The notes under the pieces: generated by a model
Database searches by the model: none
Told to the model about the DNA's origin: nothing
Seen by the model: the letters and a program-made list of their open reading frames with translations, nothing else
Source of the DNA: Hymenobacter sp. BT559
Lineage (GTDB): Bacteria; Bacteroidota; Bacteroidia; Cytophagales; Hymenobacteraceae
Assembly: GCF_016427535.1 (NCBI RefSeq)
Contig: NZ_JAELXV010000003.1
Location: 806,001-870,000, forward strand
Direction of reading: 5' to 3'
Length of the DNA: 64,000 bases
Shown: positions 1 through 8,740 of the stretch, piece after piece
Layout of the letters: every line of letters starts with the position of its first letter
Numbering within the stretch: the stretch's first letter is position 1
Position numbers and translations under genes: made by a program

Positions 1-994
1 CCCCCACGGTTAGGGCCAGCCGCTGGGCGGGGCGTTGGTGCTGTACTGTATCGATAACATCGAGCAGCAAATCCATTAGCTCCAGCGGTTGGCGCTCTAG
101 GTGCGTATCTAGGCCCTCAAGGTGGGCTAGGTGCAACAGACCGTTAGCTAAGGCTGTGAGCTTGTCAAGTTCCTGCGCCGCCTGCCGTATTCCCTCGCGC
201 AGGCTACTGACGTCGGCATCATAGGCTAATGAGGTTTCTAACCACCCCTTAATAGTGGTGAGCGGCGTGCGCAACTCGTGCGAAGCCTGCGCAATGAACG
301 CCTGCTGGCTCTGAGCCAAAGCCTCTTGTCGGGCCAGCAAACCATTAAAAGCGGCTGCTAGCTCACCCGCCTCGTCGTGCTGGTGCAGGGGCTGCAAGCG
401 AAAGGGTTGCGTCACCCCCGGCCGCCGCAGTTGGCTAATGAGGCGATTGAATGGCAATAGCGCCCACCGCGCAAATACCAGCCCTAGCCCCGCTACCAGC
501 ACCACCGCCCCTAGGTAGCCATACAGTAGCGTGCGGAGTAAGGTATGCTCGCGGGTAAGGCCAGCATTATCGTAGGCAGTCACAATGGCTAGGTAGCGTC
601 CTGGCTCGGACGGCCGCCGAAAGGTGAGCGCTACACCTTCCTTTGAATAGATGTGGTCAGGGCTGGTAAAATCGAATGCTACCCGTCCCTGCTGCCGCAC
701 TTCGGCCAGAAAGGCTGCTGAAGGGTGGTAGTCGCCCGCATTGGGGCTAGCATAAACTAATTGGTCGGTTGGGCTATAGATATACCCTGCCTGCTCGGGC
801 AGCGTCGCCAGCGCCTCATTCACCCGCGCATCGTCGAGTACTTGGTACAGTAGTTCGGCCTTGCGCACTAGCCTCTGCGCAAAGCCCTGCGTTCGAAACT
901 CAGCATAGCTTACATACACGTAGGCTGAAAACGCCAGCAGCAGCACGCTCACCAACCCCGCAAACCAAAGAAGTAGCTTATGGCGAATCTGCAT
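1..994 (-). CDS. Sensor histidine kinase, C-terminus cut by window edge
   Basis: Membrane histidine kinase of a two-component system; about 331 residues are visible and the ATP-binding domain lies beyond the left edge. The start ATG (992-994 on the complement) gives a hydrophobic segment at about residues 8-28, a periplasmic sensor region to about residue 155, a second membrane segment at about 156-178, a HAMP-like linker, and a HisKA box SHELRTPLT with the phospho-accepting His at residue 239. It lies 30 nt downstream of the response regulator gene on the same strand, so the two probably form an operon. The signal is not evident from the sequence. The ORF has no stop inside the window. Confidence 0.9.
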   Translation of the reverse strand, partial: MQIRHKLLLWFAGLVSVLLLAFSAYVYVSYAEFRTQGFAQRLVRKAELLYQVLDDARVNEALATLPEQAGYIYSPTDQLVYASPNAGDYHPSAAFLAEVRQQGRVAFDFTSPDHIYSKEGVALTFRRPSEPGRYLAIVTAYDNAGLTREHTLLRTLLYGYLGAVVLVAGLGLVFARWALLPFNRLISQLRRPGVTQPFRLQPLHQHDEAGELAAAFNGLLARQEALAQSQQAFIAQASHELRTPLTTIKGWLETSLAYDADVSSLREGIRQAAQELDKLTALANGLLHLAHLEGLDTHLERQPLELMDLLLDVIDTVQHQRPAQRLALTVG

Positions 995-1024
995 GGTAAG
1001 TCACTGTAAGATTTGAGCAGTCGT

Positions 1025-1699
1025 CTAGCCTTGTAGCATATAGCCCCGCCCCACTATAGTATGCAGCAGCTTAGGCTCAAATTTTTTGTCAATCTTATTG
1101 CGTAGATAGTTGATGTACACGTCGATAACATTAGTATTCGTGTCAAAGTGCAAGTCCCAAACCTTCTCAGCAATGTCAATCCGGCTGACGCTTCGGCCCT
1201 TATTAACCAATAAGTACTCTAGTAGCGCGTATTCGCGGGTAGTCAACTCGATGCGTTGGCCTGCCCGGTGCACCAGCCGCGTATCAGTATCCATCTCTAA
1301 GTCGGCCGCACGTAGCACAGTATGTTGGCCTGCGTAGGCATTGCTACGCCGGGCCAGCGCCCGAATCCGCAGCAGCAATTCTCGAAACTCGAACGGCTTA
1401 ACTAAGTAATCATCAGCCCCCGCTCCAAAGCCGCTTTCCTTGTCCTGCAGGCCATCAAGCGCTGTCAGTAGCAGCACCGCTTGGTGTGCCGAATGCTGCT
1501 TAATGTAGCGGCACAATTCAAAGCCGTTCATGCCAGGCAGGTTTACATCGAGCACCACCACATCAAAGGGCTGCTGGTCAAATAGTCGCTGTCCCATCGT
1601 GCCGTCGTAGGCCACGCGCAGCTCGTAGCCCTCAGCCGCCATGCCTTTTTGAATAAATGAGGCTAAGCTAGCCTCATCCTCTACCAATAGAATCTTCAT
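1025..1699 (-). CDS. OmpR/PhoB-type response regulator
   Basis: Cytoplasmic DNA-binding response regulator, 224 residues. The receiver domain starts MKILLVEDE, with phospho-acceptor Asp51 in the VLDVNLPG stretch and the conserved Lys in LVKPF. A winged-helix C-terminal domain contains the ELTTREYALLEYL helix and ends in a GRGYML motif. An upstream in-frame start adds eight residues, but MKILLVEDE is the family's usual beginning. It is followed 30 nt later by its likely cognate kinase and faces away from the ribosomal protein cluster. Target genes unknown. Confidence 0.93.
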   Translation of the reverse strand: MKILLVEDEASLASFIQKGMAAEGYELRVAYDGTMGQRLFDQQPFDVVVLDVNLPGMNGFELCRYIKQHSAHQAVLLLTALDGLQDKESGFGAGADDYLVKPFEFRELLLRIRALARRSNAYAGQHTVLRAADLEMDTDTRLVHRAGQRIELTTREYALLEYLLVNKGRSVSRIDIAEKVWDLHFDTNTNVIDVYINYLRNKIDKKFEPKLLHTIVGRGYMLQG

Positions 1700-1803
1700 G
1701 TGAAAGGTGAAATAACAGCGCACTGGTTGGTAGCAGCTGAGTTAATTACGGACTGCGGAATACTAATTGTTTACTACGTCTATAAAATTTTACGTTTGGT
1801 CAG

Positions 1804-1835
1804 TTGCATAAGTCTCAGACCTCGACGTACCTTTG
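1804..1835 (+). promoter_or_regulatory. Bacteroidota-type promoter, distal, for rpsH cluster
   Basis: A perfect TAnnTTTG -7 box (TACCTTTG, 1828-1835) with a TTG at 1804-1806, 21 nt upstream, as a -33 element. It points to rpsH and would give a leader of about 180 nt. Consensus known from Bacteroidota sigma-ABfr promoters; activity inferred. Confidence 0.55.
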
Positions 1836-1983
1836 CAGCCCGAAACAGAATACCTGTGGGCTTGCCCACCCGATATTTGGCAGGTTGCCGAAAGAAACCA
1901 TGGGCCGCGCTCTGAAAGCCGAGCCCAGTAGTCTTAACTGAAATTTCGCTGTAGGGCTGCTAGCTACTGCTGCGAAATTTTCT

Positions 1984-1991
1984 TGTCTTTG
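1984..1991 (+). promoter_or_regulatory. Proximal promoter-like box for rpsH
   Basis: TGTCTTTG differs from TAnnTTTG at one position and is followed by GCGGCCCC, 31 nt before the rpsH ATG. No clear -33 TTG is seen. It supports rpsH being the first gene of its transcript. Confidence 0.4.
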
Positions 1992-2022
1992 CGGCCCCAA
2001 GTTGTGGGCCAATTACAACCAA

Positions 2023-2421
2023 ATGAATACTGACCCGATTGCTGATTACCTGACCCGGTTGCGCAACGCCATCAAGGCGAACCACCGGGTGGTGGAAATC
2101 CCGGCCAGCAACATCAAAAAGGAAATCACGAAAGTGCTCTATCACAAGGGCTACATTCAGAGCTACCGTTTTGATGATACCTCGGCACAAGGCGTGATTA
2201 AAATCGCCCTTAAGTACAACCCCACCACCAAAGCCCCGGCTATCACTAAGCTGGAGCGGGTGAGCACTCCCGGCCTGCGCCAGTATCGGCACGTCGAGAA
2301 CCTGCCCCGCGTGCTGAGCGGCCTAGGTGTTGCCATCCTGTCGACTTCGAAAGGGGTAATGACCGAAAAGGAGGCTAAAAACGAGAACGTGGGCGGCGAG
2401 GTGCTGTGCTACGTGTACTAA
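2023..2421 (+). CDS. rpsH: 30S ribosomal protein S8
   Basis: 132-residue S8, a primary 16S rRNA-binding protein of the small-subunit platform. The family start MNTDPIADYLTRLRNA is plain, so I place the start at 2023 rather than seven codons upstream. The C-terminal block with LSTSKGVMT and GGEVLCYVY is typical. It is the first gene of the plus-strand ribosomal cluster. Normally rpsN and rplE precede it; here a divergent two-component gene does. rplF follows after 23 nt. Confidence 0.97.
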   Translation: MNTDPIADYLTRLRNAIKANHRVVEIPASNIKKEITKVLYHKGYIQSYRFDDTSAQGVIKIALKYNPTTKAPAITKLERVSTPGLRQYRHVENLPRVLSGLGVAILSTSKGVMTEKEAKNENVGGEVLCYVY

Positions 2422-2444
2422 CCTGCTAAGCACTAGTATTCTAT

Positions 2445-3002
2445 ATGTCCCGCATTGGTAAACTGCCGATTAGCCTGCCCAGCGGTGTGCAGGTTTCGGT
2501 TGACAACGACAACACCGTAACGGTGAAAGGCCCCAAGGGCACGCTGACCCAGCAAGTAGACCGTGACATCACGGTAGCTACCGAAGATGGCAGCGTAGTA
2601 GTAACCCGCCCCACCGAGCAGAAGCGCCACAAGGCCATGCACGGCCTCTATCGCGCCCTCATCAACAACATGATTACCGGCGTAAGCGCTGGCTACGAGC
2701 ACAAGCTCGAGCTAGTAGGCGTAGGTTACAAAGCTGCCCTCAACGGCAAGGCTTTGGAACTGTCGCTTGGCTACTCGCACAACGTGTACCTGGCCATGCC
2801 GCCCGAAGTATCGGCTACTGCCGTTACCGAAAAAGGTAAGAACCCCATCGTTACCCTAACCAGCATCGATAAGCAGCTTATCGGCCAGGTAGCAGCCAAA
2901 ATCCGCTCGTTGCGGAAAGTAGAGCCCTACAAAGGCAAAGGTGTTCGCTTCGTGGGTGAAATCGTTCGTCGTAAAGCCGGCAAGACTGCCGCTAAAAAGT
3001 AA
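2445..3002 (+). CDS. rplF: 50S ribosomal protein L6
   Basis: 185-residue L6, which binds 23S rRNA near the factor-binding site. It starts MSRIGKLPISLP and has two alpha/beta domains. The conserved motif VEPYKGKGVRF sits near the C-terminus, followed by a basic tail rich in Lys and Ala. Length is normal. It sits between rpsH and rplR in canonical spc order with short gaps, so it is probably co-transcribed. Confidence 0.97.
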   Translation: MSRIGKLPISLPSGVQVSVDNDNTVTVKGPKGTLTQQVDRDITVATEDGSVVVTRPTEQKRHKAMHGLYRALINNMITGVSAGYEHKLELVGVGYKAALNGKALELSLGYSHNVYLAMPPEVSATAVTEKGKNPIVTLTSIDKQLIGQVAAKIRSLRKVEPYKGKGVRFVGEIVRRKAGKTAAKK

Positions 3003-3011
3003 TCTAGTATC

Positions 3012-3362
3012 ATGGCTTTCGATAAAGCATCTCGCCGGAAGCGCATTCAGCGCATCATCCGCACGAAAGTGTCCGGCACGCCGGAGCGCCCGCGCCTGTC
3101 GGTGTTCCGCTCCAACACGGGCATCTACGCCCAGATTATCGACGACACGGCTGGCCGCACGCTGGCTGCCGCTTCGTCGAAGAAGGTAACTGCCGAAGGT
3201 GGTAACGGTGTGGCCCTGGCTGCTGCCGTAGGCCGCGAAATTGCTGCTAAGGCACAAGAGGCTGGCATTACCAAAGTAGTGTTCGACCGCTCGGGTTATC
3301 TCTATCACGGTCGCGTTAAATCATTGGCAGAAGGAGCCCGCGAAGGCGGCCTCAATTTCTAA
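3012..3362 (+). CDS. rplR: 50S ribosomal protein L18
   Basis: 116-residue L18, the 5S rRNA-binding protein of the central protuberance. Visible motifs are [10 protein letters not shown] near residue 28 and the C-terminal [24 protein letters not shown] signature region. Length matches the family. It begins 9 nt after rplF and ends 6 nt before rpsE, in normal spc order. Confidence 0.97.
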   Translation: MAFDKASRRKRIQRIIRTKVSGTPERPRLSVFRSNTGIYAQIIDDTAGRTLAAASSKKVTAEGGNGVALAAAVGREIAAKAQEAGITKVVFDRSGYLYHGRVKSLAEGAREGGLNF

Positions 3363-3368
3363 GGCATC

Positions 3369-3986
3369 ATGGCAGAGTATAACAACAACAACCGTGGTGG
3401 CGGTGCCGGTGGCAACGACCGTGGGGGTAACAACCGGGGCGGCAACGACCGTCGCGGTAACGACCGCGGTGGCCGCGGCAACAACGATAACGCTGTACAA
3501 GGCGATTCGGATTTCAAAGAGAAAGTAGTAGCCATCAACCGTGTAGCCAAAGTGGTGAAAGGTGGTCGTCGCTTCAGCTTCTCGGCTATCGTAGTAGTAG
3601 GCGACGGCAAAGGCAACGTAGGCTACGGCCTGGGCAAAGCCAATGAGGTAACCGACGCTATTGCCAAGGGCATTGACGACGCTCGCAAAAACGTAGTGAA
3701 AGTGCCGCTGTACAAGCACACTGTTCCCCACGTAATGGAAGGCCGCTACGGTGGAGGTTTCGTACTCGTGCAGCCTGCTGCTGCTGGTACGGGCGTAATT
3801 GCCGGCGGCGCTATGCGCGCCGTGTTCGAATCTGCTGGTATCAAAGACGTACTGGCTAAATCGAAAGGCTCTTCGAACCCCCACAACGTAGTAAAGGCTA
3901 CCTTTGCTGCCCTCGCCAAAATGCGCGACCCGATGCAAATCGCTCAGGCGCGTGGCATTTCTCTCGCTCGCGTTTTTAACGGTTAA
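3369..3986 (+). CDS. rpsE: 30S ribosomal protein S5 with Gly/Asn/Arg-rich N-terminal extension
   Basis: 205-residue S5, involved in decoding fidelity and mRNA entry. From about residue 48 it has the normal S5 fold ([23 protein letters not shown], then a [10 protein letters not shown] motif and a C-terminal GISLARVF). The first roughly 45 residues are low-complexity repeats of N, R, G and D ([10 protein letters not shown], then GGNDR-type units), making the protein about 35 residues longer than usual. The extension resembles a disordered RGG-type RNA-binding tail. No alternative start at the core boundary is evident, so I keep the long form. It lies between rplR and rpmD. Confidence 0.95.
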   Translation: MAEYNNNNRGGGAGGNDRGGNNRGGNDRRGNDRGGRGNNDNAVQGDSDFKEKVVAINRVAKVVKGGRRFSFSAIVVVGDGKGNVGYGLGKANEVTDAIAKGIDDARKNVVKVPLYKHTVPHVMEGRYGGGFVLVQPAAAGTGVIAGGAMRAVFESAGIKDVLAKSKGSSNPHNVVKATFAALAKMRDPMQIAQARGISLARVFNG

Positions 3987-3992
3987 TTGACC

Positions 3993-4172
3993 ATGCCACA
4001 GATTCAAGTAAAGCTCGTGCGCAGCGCCATCGACCGCCCCGAGCGTCAGAAGCGCACCGTACAGGCCCTCGGCCTGAATAAATTGAACAGCACCGCTACT
4101 CACGAAGCCAACCCCAGCGTATTGGGAATGGTGAACGCAGTGAAGCACCTGCTGGAAGTAACCGAACTGTAA
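3993..4172 (+). CDS. rpmD: 50S ribosomal protein L30
   Basis: 59-residue L30, a small surface protein of the large subunit. It begins MPQIQVKLVRSAIDRPERQK, followed by a typical TVQALGLNKLN stretch. The ATG at 3993 is preferred over a TTG two codons upstream. It starts 6 nt after the rpsE stop and is followed by rplO, as in most bacteria. Confidence 0.96.
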   Translation: MPQIQVKLVRSAIDRPERQKRTVQALGLNKLNSTATHEANPSVLGMVNAVKHLLEVTEL

Positions 4173-4187
4173 GCGTTTATCCCAGTC

Positions 4188-4634
4188 ATGAATCTCTCTA
4201 ATCTCAGACCCGCCGCTGGCTCCACGCGCAATAACAAGCGCCTAGGTCGTGGTGAAGGTTCGGGCGGCGGTGGTACCGCTACCCGTGGCCACAAGGGTGC
4301 CAAGTCGCGCTCGGGCTACTCGCGCAAGTCGGGCTTCGAAGGCGGTCAAATGCCGCTTCAGCGCCGCGTGCCTAAATTTGGTTTCAAGAACATCAACCGC
4401 ATTGAGTACAAAGGCATCAACCTAGACGTACTTCAAGGTCTGTTCGAAGCCAACAACTCAGCTACGATGGCTGCTGGCTACTTTACTGAAGCCGGTTTGG
4501 TGTCGAAGAATGCTAAAATCAAAGTGCTCGGCCGTGGCGAACTCAGCGCTGCTATCGAGGTACACGCTCACGCTTTCTCGAAATCGGCCGTTGAGGCTAT
4601 CGAAAAAGCTGGTGGCAAAGTAGTTACGCTGTAG
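4188..4634 (+). CDS. rplO: 50S ribosomal protein L15
   Basis: 148-residue L15, a late-assembly large-subunit protein. The Gly/Arg-rich N-terminus (RLGRGEGSGGGGTATRGHKG) and the QMPLQRRVPKFGF motif identify it. Length is normal. The gene is 15 nt after rpmD and 22 nt before secY, the standard order. Confidence 0.97.
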   Translation: MNLSNLRPAAGSTRNNKRLGRGEGSGGGGTATRGHKGAKSRSGYSRKSGFEGGQMPLQRRVPKFGFKNINRIEYKGINLDVLQGLFEANNSATMAAGYFTEAGLVSKNAKIKVLGRGELSAAIEVHAHAFSKSAVEAIEKAGGKVVTL

Positions 4635-4656
4635 CTTATATTGTTATCAATTAGCA

Positions 4657-5973
4657 ATGAATAAGTTTATCAACACGATAAAGAATATTTTTGCGATTGA
4701 GGATTTGCGTACGCGAATCCTCAATACGCTATTTTTCATTGCTATCTACCGGCTGGGCTGCTATGTAGTCCTGCCCGGTGTAGACCCTACCCAACTAAAG
4801 CAAGGTACTGGCGGCGTATTCGGTATTCTGGATACGCTGCTCGGTGGGGCTTTCAGCCACGCGTCGATTTTCGCGCTGGGTATTATGCCCTACATTTCGG
4901 CTTCTATCGTGTTGCAGCTGCTCACGATTGCCGTGCCTTACTTCCAGAAGCTGCAAAAAGAGGGAGAGTCGGGTCGGAAAAAAATCAACCAGTATACCCG
5001 CGTGCTCACCATTCCAATTGTGATGGCGCAGTCCGTGGGCTTTCTGGCAACAATTAATGCCGAGGCCATCGTGACTCCCGGCACGTTTTTCACCATCTCC
5101 ACGATGCTCATCATCACGGCTGGAACGCTGTTTTGCATGTGGCTAGGGGAGAAAATCACCGATAAAGGCATCGGCAACGGTATCTCCATGATTATCATGA
5201 TTGGTATCGTATCGCGCCTTCCTGGTGCTCTCATTGGCGAAGCTGCTGCGAAGGGCGTCAATAAGTCGCTGATTTTCTTGCTAGAATTGGTGGTGCTGTT
5301 CCTAGTAGTAATGGCCGTTATCGTGCTTACACAAGCTGTTCGCCGCATTCCGGTGCAGTATGCTAAGCAGGTAGGTGGTGCTACGCAACTTGACGCCCAG
5401 CGTCAATTTATTCCCCTAAAAGTTAACGCTGCTGGCGTTATGCCCATCATCTTCGCTCAGTCGCTGATGTTCGTTCCGAGCATCGCTGCTTCGGCTTGGG
5501 ATAAGAACAGCGACCTAGCAGCTACTATCGCGGCATATTTCTCACCCGAGCACTGGGTGTACAACACGGTATTTGCACTACTGATTGTCGTCTTTACGTA
5601 CTTCTACACCGCTATCAGCGTCAACCCCAATCAGATTGCGGACGACCTGAAGCGCAGTGGTGGTTTCGTGCCGGGCGTGAAGCCAGGCCGCGATACATCG
5701 GAGTTTATAGATGAAATATTGACCCGTGTAACCCTGCCAGGTGCCGTGGCGCTGGCTCTAATTGCCATCTTCCCGACACTTGCTCTGCTACTCGGTGTTA
5801 CCCGTCCGTTGTCGCTGTTCTACGGTGGTACTTCGCTCATCATTATGGTAGGCGTGGTGCTGGATACGCTCAACCAAGTAGAGAGCTACTTGCTGATGCG
5901 CCACTACGACGGCATGATGAAATCGGGCAAATTGCGCGGTCGGCCTTCGCAGCCGATTGCTATTGCCTCCTAA
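4657..5973 (+). CDS. secY: Preprotein translocase subunit SecY
   Basis: 438-residue channel-forming subunit of the SecYEG translocon in the inner membrane. About ten hydrophobic segments are visible. Early landmarks are the RILNTLFFIAIYRLG segment and the plug-region glycines. Loop residues around QRRIPVQYAKQ-like RRIPVQYAKQ and the C-terminal LLMRHYDGMM tail are typical. Length is usual. It sits between rplO and map as part of the spc-type cluster. Confidence 0.97.
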   Translation: MNKFINTIKNIFAIEDLRTRILNTLFFIAIYRLGCYVVLPGVDPTQLKQGTGGVFGILDTLLGGAFSHASIFALGIMPYISASIVLQLLTIAVPYFQKLQKEGESGRKKINQYTRVLTIPIVMAQSVGFLATINAEAIVTPGTFFTISTMLIITAGTLFCMWLGEKITDKGIGNGISMIIMIGIVSRLPGALIGEAAAKGVNKSLIFLLELVVLFLVVMAVIVLTQAVRRIPVQYAKQVGGATQLDAQRQFIPLKVNAAGVMPIIFAQSLMFVPSIAASAWDKNSDLAATIAAYFSPEHWVYNTVFALLIVVFTYFYTAISVNPNQIADDLKRSGGFVPGVKPGRDTSEFIDEILTRVTLPGAVALALIAIFPTLALLLGVTRPLSLFYGGTSLIIMVGVVLDTLNQVESYLLMRHYDGMMKSGKLRGRPSQPIAIAS

Positions 5974-5982
5974 GTAGCACGA

Positions 5983-6765
5983 ATGGCAACTGGTGTTATT
6001 CAGTATAAAACTGAAGAAGAAATAGACTTAATGCGCGCCGCTGGGCAACTGTTGGCGCGCGCACACGGCGAGGTAGCTGCGCTGGTGCGCGAGGGAGTCA
6101 CGACGCGAGAGCTAGATCGCCGCGCCGAGGAATTCATCCGCGACCACGGAGCTACCCCTTCGTTCAAAGGATTGTACGGTTTTCCGCACAGCTGCTGTCT
6201 GAGCCCAAACTCGGTAGTAGTGCACGGGTTCGCCACTGATGAGCCGCTCAAAAGCGGCGATATTCTAACGGTAGACTGTGGGGTTTTCCTTAATGGCTAC
6301 CATGCTGACAGCGCTTATACTTACCCAATAGGGGAAGTAGCGCCGGAAGTGCAGAGACTGCTGGATGAAACCAAAACATCGCTGTATAAAGGTATCGAGC
6401 AGGCTGTAGCAGGCAACCGCGTGGGTGATATTAGCTACGCCATCCAAAACTATGTGTCGCCAAAAGGCTACGGCGTAGTGCGCGAGCTGGTTGGCCATGG
6501 GGTAGGGGCCAAGCTACACGAGAAGCCCGAAGTACCGAACTATGGCAAACGGGGCTCGGGACCGCTGCTGCAAACTGGCATGACCCTCGCTATCGAGCCG
6601 ATGATTACCCTCGGCAAGAAGGATGTGGTGCAGGAGAAGGACGGCTGGACCATCCGAACCCGTGATAAAAAGCCAGCAGCGCACTTTGAGCACACAGTTG
6701 TTGTTCGGAAAGACAAGGCAGAAATTCTGACCTCCTTTGACTACATAGAAAAAGCACTGCAATAG
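5983..6765 (+). CDS. map: Type I methionine aminopeptidase
   Basis: 260-residue enzyme that removes the initiator Met from nascent proteins. The pita-bread-fold metal ligands are visible: Asp in [16 protein letters not shown] (two Asp), His in VGHGVG, Glu in AIEPMI and Glu in HFEHTVVV. There is no N-terminal zinc-finger extension, so it is type Ia-like. It begins 9 nt after secY and ends 5 nt before infA, which couples it to the translation cluster. Confidence 0.96.
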   Translation: MATGVIQYKTEEEIDLMRAAGQLLARAHGEVAALVREGVTTRELDRRAEEFIRDHGATPSFKGLYGFPHSCCLSPNSVVVHGFATDEPLKSGDILTVDCGVFLNGYHADSAYTYPIGEVAPEVQRLLDETKTSLYKGIEQAVAGNRVGDISYAIQNYVSPKGYGVVRELVGHGVGAKLHEKPEVPNYGKRGSGPLLQTGMTLAIEPMITLGKKDVVQEKDGWTIRTRDKKPAAHFEHTVVVRKDKAEILTSFDYIEKALQ

Positions 6766-6770
6766 CCCTT

Positions 6771-6989
6771 ATGGCAAAACAAGCCTCCATCGAGCAGGAC
6801 GGTACCATCCTCGAAGCCCTTTCCAACGCCATGTTTCGCGTGGAATTGGAAAATGGCCACCAGCTGATTGCCCACATCTCGGGCAAGATGCGGATGCACT
6901 ATATCAAGATTCTGCCCGGCGACAAGGTAAAGCTCGAAATGTCGCCCTACGACTTGTCGAAAGGTCGCATTAAGTATCGTTACAAGTAA
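6771..6989 (+). CDS. infA: Translation initiation factor IF-1
   Basis: 72-residue OB-fold protein that binds the 30S A site during initiation. The motifs [31 protein letters not shown] and GRIKYRYK cover essentially the whole conserved sequence. Length is standard. It lies between map and rpmJ, the common arrangement. Confidence 0.97.
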   Translation: MAKQASIEQDGTILEALSNAMFRVELENGHQLIAHISGKMRMHYIKILPGDKVKLEMSPYDLSKGRIKYRYK

Positions 6990-7012
6990 ATTTTTTCGTT
7001 CTTTTCAAGGTC

Positions 7013-7129
7013 ATGAAAGTAAAAACCTCGGTGAAGAAACGTAGCGTTGATTGCAAAATCATCCGTCGCAACGGCAAGCTCTACGTTATCAACAAGAAGA
7101 ACCCCCGCTTCAAACAGCGTCAGGGCTAA
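7013..7129 (+). CDS. rpmJ: 50S ribosomal protein L36, zinc-ligand-poor form
   Basis: 38-residue L36, beginning [20 protein letters not shown] and ending RFKQRQG. Of the Cys/Cys/Cys/His zinc ligands in classical L36 only one Cys (residue 14) is left; the others are replaced by Arg/Ser, Asn/Lys and Phe. This C-minus form should not bind zinc, a state I recall as common in Bacteroidota. It is 23 nt after infA, in canonical order. Confidence 0.95.
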   Translation: MKVKTSVKKRSVDCKIIRRNGKLYVINKKNPRFKQRQG

Positions 7130-7242
7130 ATCAATTTTCAGAAACCCGGAGCCTTGGGTACTGGCAGTTTGAACTTTTCTTCAGCTAGCCGCCTTCCAAG
7201 CCGCTGCCGGGCTTTCTGGTCCGCAAACATCTCACAACCACT

Positions 7243-7620
7243 ATGGCTCGTATCGCAGGGGTAGACATCCCGGACAACAAGCGCGGCGAAATCGCCCTGA
7301 CTTACATTTTCGGCATTGGCCGGAGCAACTCGGTTAAAATCCTCACCAAAGCTGGCATCGATGTCAACAAAAAGGTGAAAGACTGGACCGAGGCTGAAGC
7401 TGGCGAAATCCGCGCCATTATCGCCGCTGAGCATAAGACTGAAGGCGTACTGCGCTCTGAAATTCAGCTCAACATTAAGCGTCTGATGGACATTGGCTGC
7501 TACCGTGGCCTCCGTCACCGCAAAGGTCTTCCCGTTCGTGGTCAGCGCACCAAGAACAACTCGCGCACCCGCAAGGGCAAGCGTAAGACCGTGGCCGGCA
7601 AGAAGAAAGCAACGAAATAA
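7243..7620 (+). CDS. rpsM: 30S ribosomal protein S13
   Basis: 125-residue S13 of the small-subunit head, contacting the P-site tRNA. It begins [21 protein letters not shown]; the central motif [19 protein letters not shown] is diagnostic, and a basic Lys-rich tail follows. A 113-nt leader separates it from rpmJ, and a structured gap separates it from rpsK. Confidence 0.97.
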   Translation: MARIAGVDIPDNKRGEIALTYIFGIGRSNSVKILTKAGIDVNKKVKDWTEAEAGEIRAIIAAEHKTEGVLRSEIQLNIKRLMDIGCYRGLRHRKGLPVRGQRTKNNSRTRKGKRKTVAGKKKATK

Positions 7621-7626
7621 CCCGTA

Positions 7627-7686
7627 GCGGCAATCGGCTCTGCTTGATGCTCCTTGTGAGTGTGAGGCGGAGCCAACACCTGCCGC
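7627..7686 (+). other. Nested stem structure in the rpsM-rpsK gap
   Basis: Two nested complementary segments: GCGGCA at 7627-7632 with TGCCGC at 7681-7686, and inside it GGCTCTGC at 7636-7643 with GCGGAGCC at 7667-7674 (one G-U pair). The 84-nt gap is longer than most in the cluster. It could be an intercistronic control structure or a processing site. The structure is seen by eye; its role is inferred. Confidence 0.4.
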
Positions 7687-7704
7687 GTTTATAGCGATAA
7701 CCAA

Positions 7705-8097
7705 ATGGCACAAAAAAGAAAAGACAAAGCCAAGAAGCGGCTTGTCGTGGTGGAGCAGGTGGGCCAAGTCCACATCCGCGCCTCCTTCAACAACATCATC
7801 ATCTCGGTAACCAACTCGAACGGCCAAGTTATTTCCTGGGCTTCGGCGGGTAAAATGGGTTTCCGTGGTTCGAAGAAAAACACGCCTTATGCTGCCCAAA
7901 TGGCAGCTAGCGACTGCGGCAAAGTAGCCCACGACCTGGGTATGCGCAAAGCCGAAGTGTTCGTGAAAGGCCCAGGTGCTGGCCGTGAGTCGGCCATCCG
8001 TGCCCTCGGCAACATTGGTATCGAAGTGACGACCATCCGCGACGTGACGCCGCTGCCGCACAACGGCTGCCGCCCGCCTAAGCGTCGCCGCGTTTGA
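7705..8097 (+). CDS. rpsK: 30S ribosomal protein S11
   Basis: 130-residue S11 of the 30S platform. Signatures are [28 protein letters not shown], and the C-terminal [16 protein letters not shown]. Length is normal. It is 26 nt before rpsD, as in the alpha operon of most bacteria. Confidence 0.97.
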   Translation: MAQKRKDKAKKRLVVVEQVGQVHIRASFNNIIISVTNSNGQVISWASAGKMGFRGSKKNTPYAAQMAASDCGKVAHDLGMRKAEVFVKGPGAGRESAIRALGNIGIEVTTIRDVTPLPHNGCRPPKRRRV

Positions 8098-8123
8098 TTT
8101 TTTACTTCTGATATTTTTCTAAA

Positions 8124-8729
8124 ATGGCACGTTATACTGGCCCTACCGCCAAAATCGCCCGTCGCTTTTCGGAGCCGATTTTCGGCCCGAGCAAAGCGCT
8201 CAATAAAAAGAACTACCCCCCCGGTCAACACGGCCGTGGCCGCCGCAAGAAGCAGTCGGAATATGCTGTCCAGCTGATGGAAAAGCAAAAGGTGAAATAC
8301 CTGTACGGCGTGCTTGAGAAGCAGTTCGAAAACCTGTTCCACAAGGCTGCAGTACTGCCCGGCATCACCGGCGACAACCTGCTCGGTCTGTTGGAGTCGC
8401 GCCTCGACAACGTGGTTTACCGCCTTGGTATCGCCGGCACGCGCCGCGCTGCTCGCCAGCTGGTGTCGCACAAGCACATCACGGTAAACGGTGAGGTAGT
8501 AAACATCCCTTCGTACAAACTGCGTCCCGGCGACCTCGTTGGTGTGCGTGAGAAATCTAAGTCGCTCGAAGCTATCACCACTTCGCTAACTGTACGCAAC
8601 TCGCGTCAGTTCTCGTGGCTGGAGTGGGACGGCAAAGAGATGGTGGGTAAATTCACCAACATGCCGTCGCGTGACCTGATTCCGGAGAAAATCACGGAGC
8701 AGCTCATCGTCGAACTGTATTCGAAGTAA
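8124..8729 (+). CDS. rpsD: 30S ribosomal protein S4
   Basis: 201-residue S4, a primary 16S rRNA-binding protein. It begins [18 protein letters not shown]. The S4 RNA-binding domain is at about residues 90-150 ([31 protein letters not shown]). It lacks the Cys-rich N-terminal zinc knuckle found in some S4 proteins. It is followed by a 183-nt gap with three hairpins before rpoA, which may set rpoA apart from the upstream genes. In enterobacteria S4 represses this operon; whether it does here is unknown. Confidence 0.97.
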   Translation: MARYTGPTAKIARRFSEPIFGPSKALNKKNYPPGQHGRGRRKKQSEYAVQLMEKQKVKYLYGVLEKQFENLFHKAAVLPGITGDNLLGLLESRLDNVVYRLGIAGTRRAARQLVSHKHITVNGEVVNIPSYKLRPGDLVGVREKSKSLEAITTSLTVRNSRQFSWLEWDGKEMVGKFTNMPSRDLIPEKITEQLIVELYSK

Positions 8730-8740
8730 TAGTGGCACTT

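Larger units (their letters stand above)
1700..2022 (+). other. Intergenic region between response regulator and rpsH
   Basis: A 323-nt gap between divergent genes with no convincing ORF. It holds two promoter-like boxes pointing at rpsH, TACCTTTG at 1828-1835 and TGTCTTTG at 1984-1991. The 5' half is AT-rich. A 13-codon ORF at about 1899 has no recognisable product. This is where rpsN and the S10-operon genes would normally stand upstream of rpsH; no remnant of them is visible. Confidence 0.7.

Noticed and set aside
1899..1940. 13-codon ORF upstream of rpsH, possibly a leader peptide or rpsN remnant
   Set aside because: It does not match the conserved S14 C-terminus and has no codon run or stem typical of an attenuator.
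3321..4148. 275-residue minus-strand frame opposite rpsE and rpmD
   Set aside because: Its Val/Thr/Ala-rich low-complexity C-terminal part mirrors the Gly/Asn/Arg repeats of rpsE on the other strand.
7138..8061. 307-residue open frame on the minus strand
   Set aside because: It is antisense to rpsM and rpsK, has no recognisable domain, and its translation reflects the complement of ribosomal protein codons.
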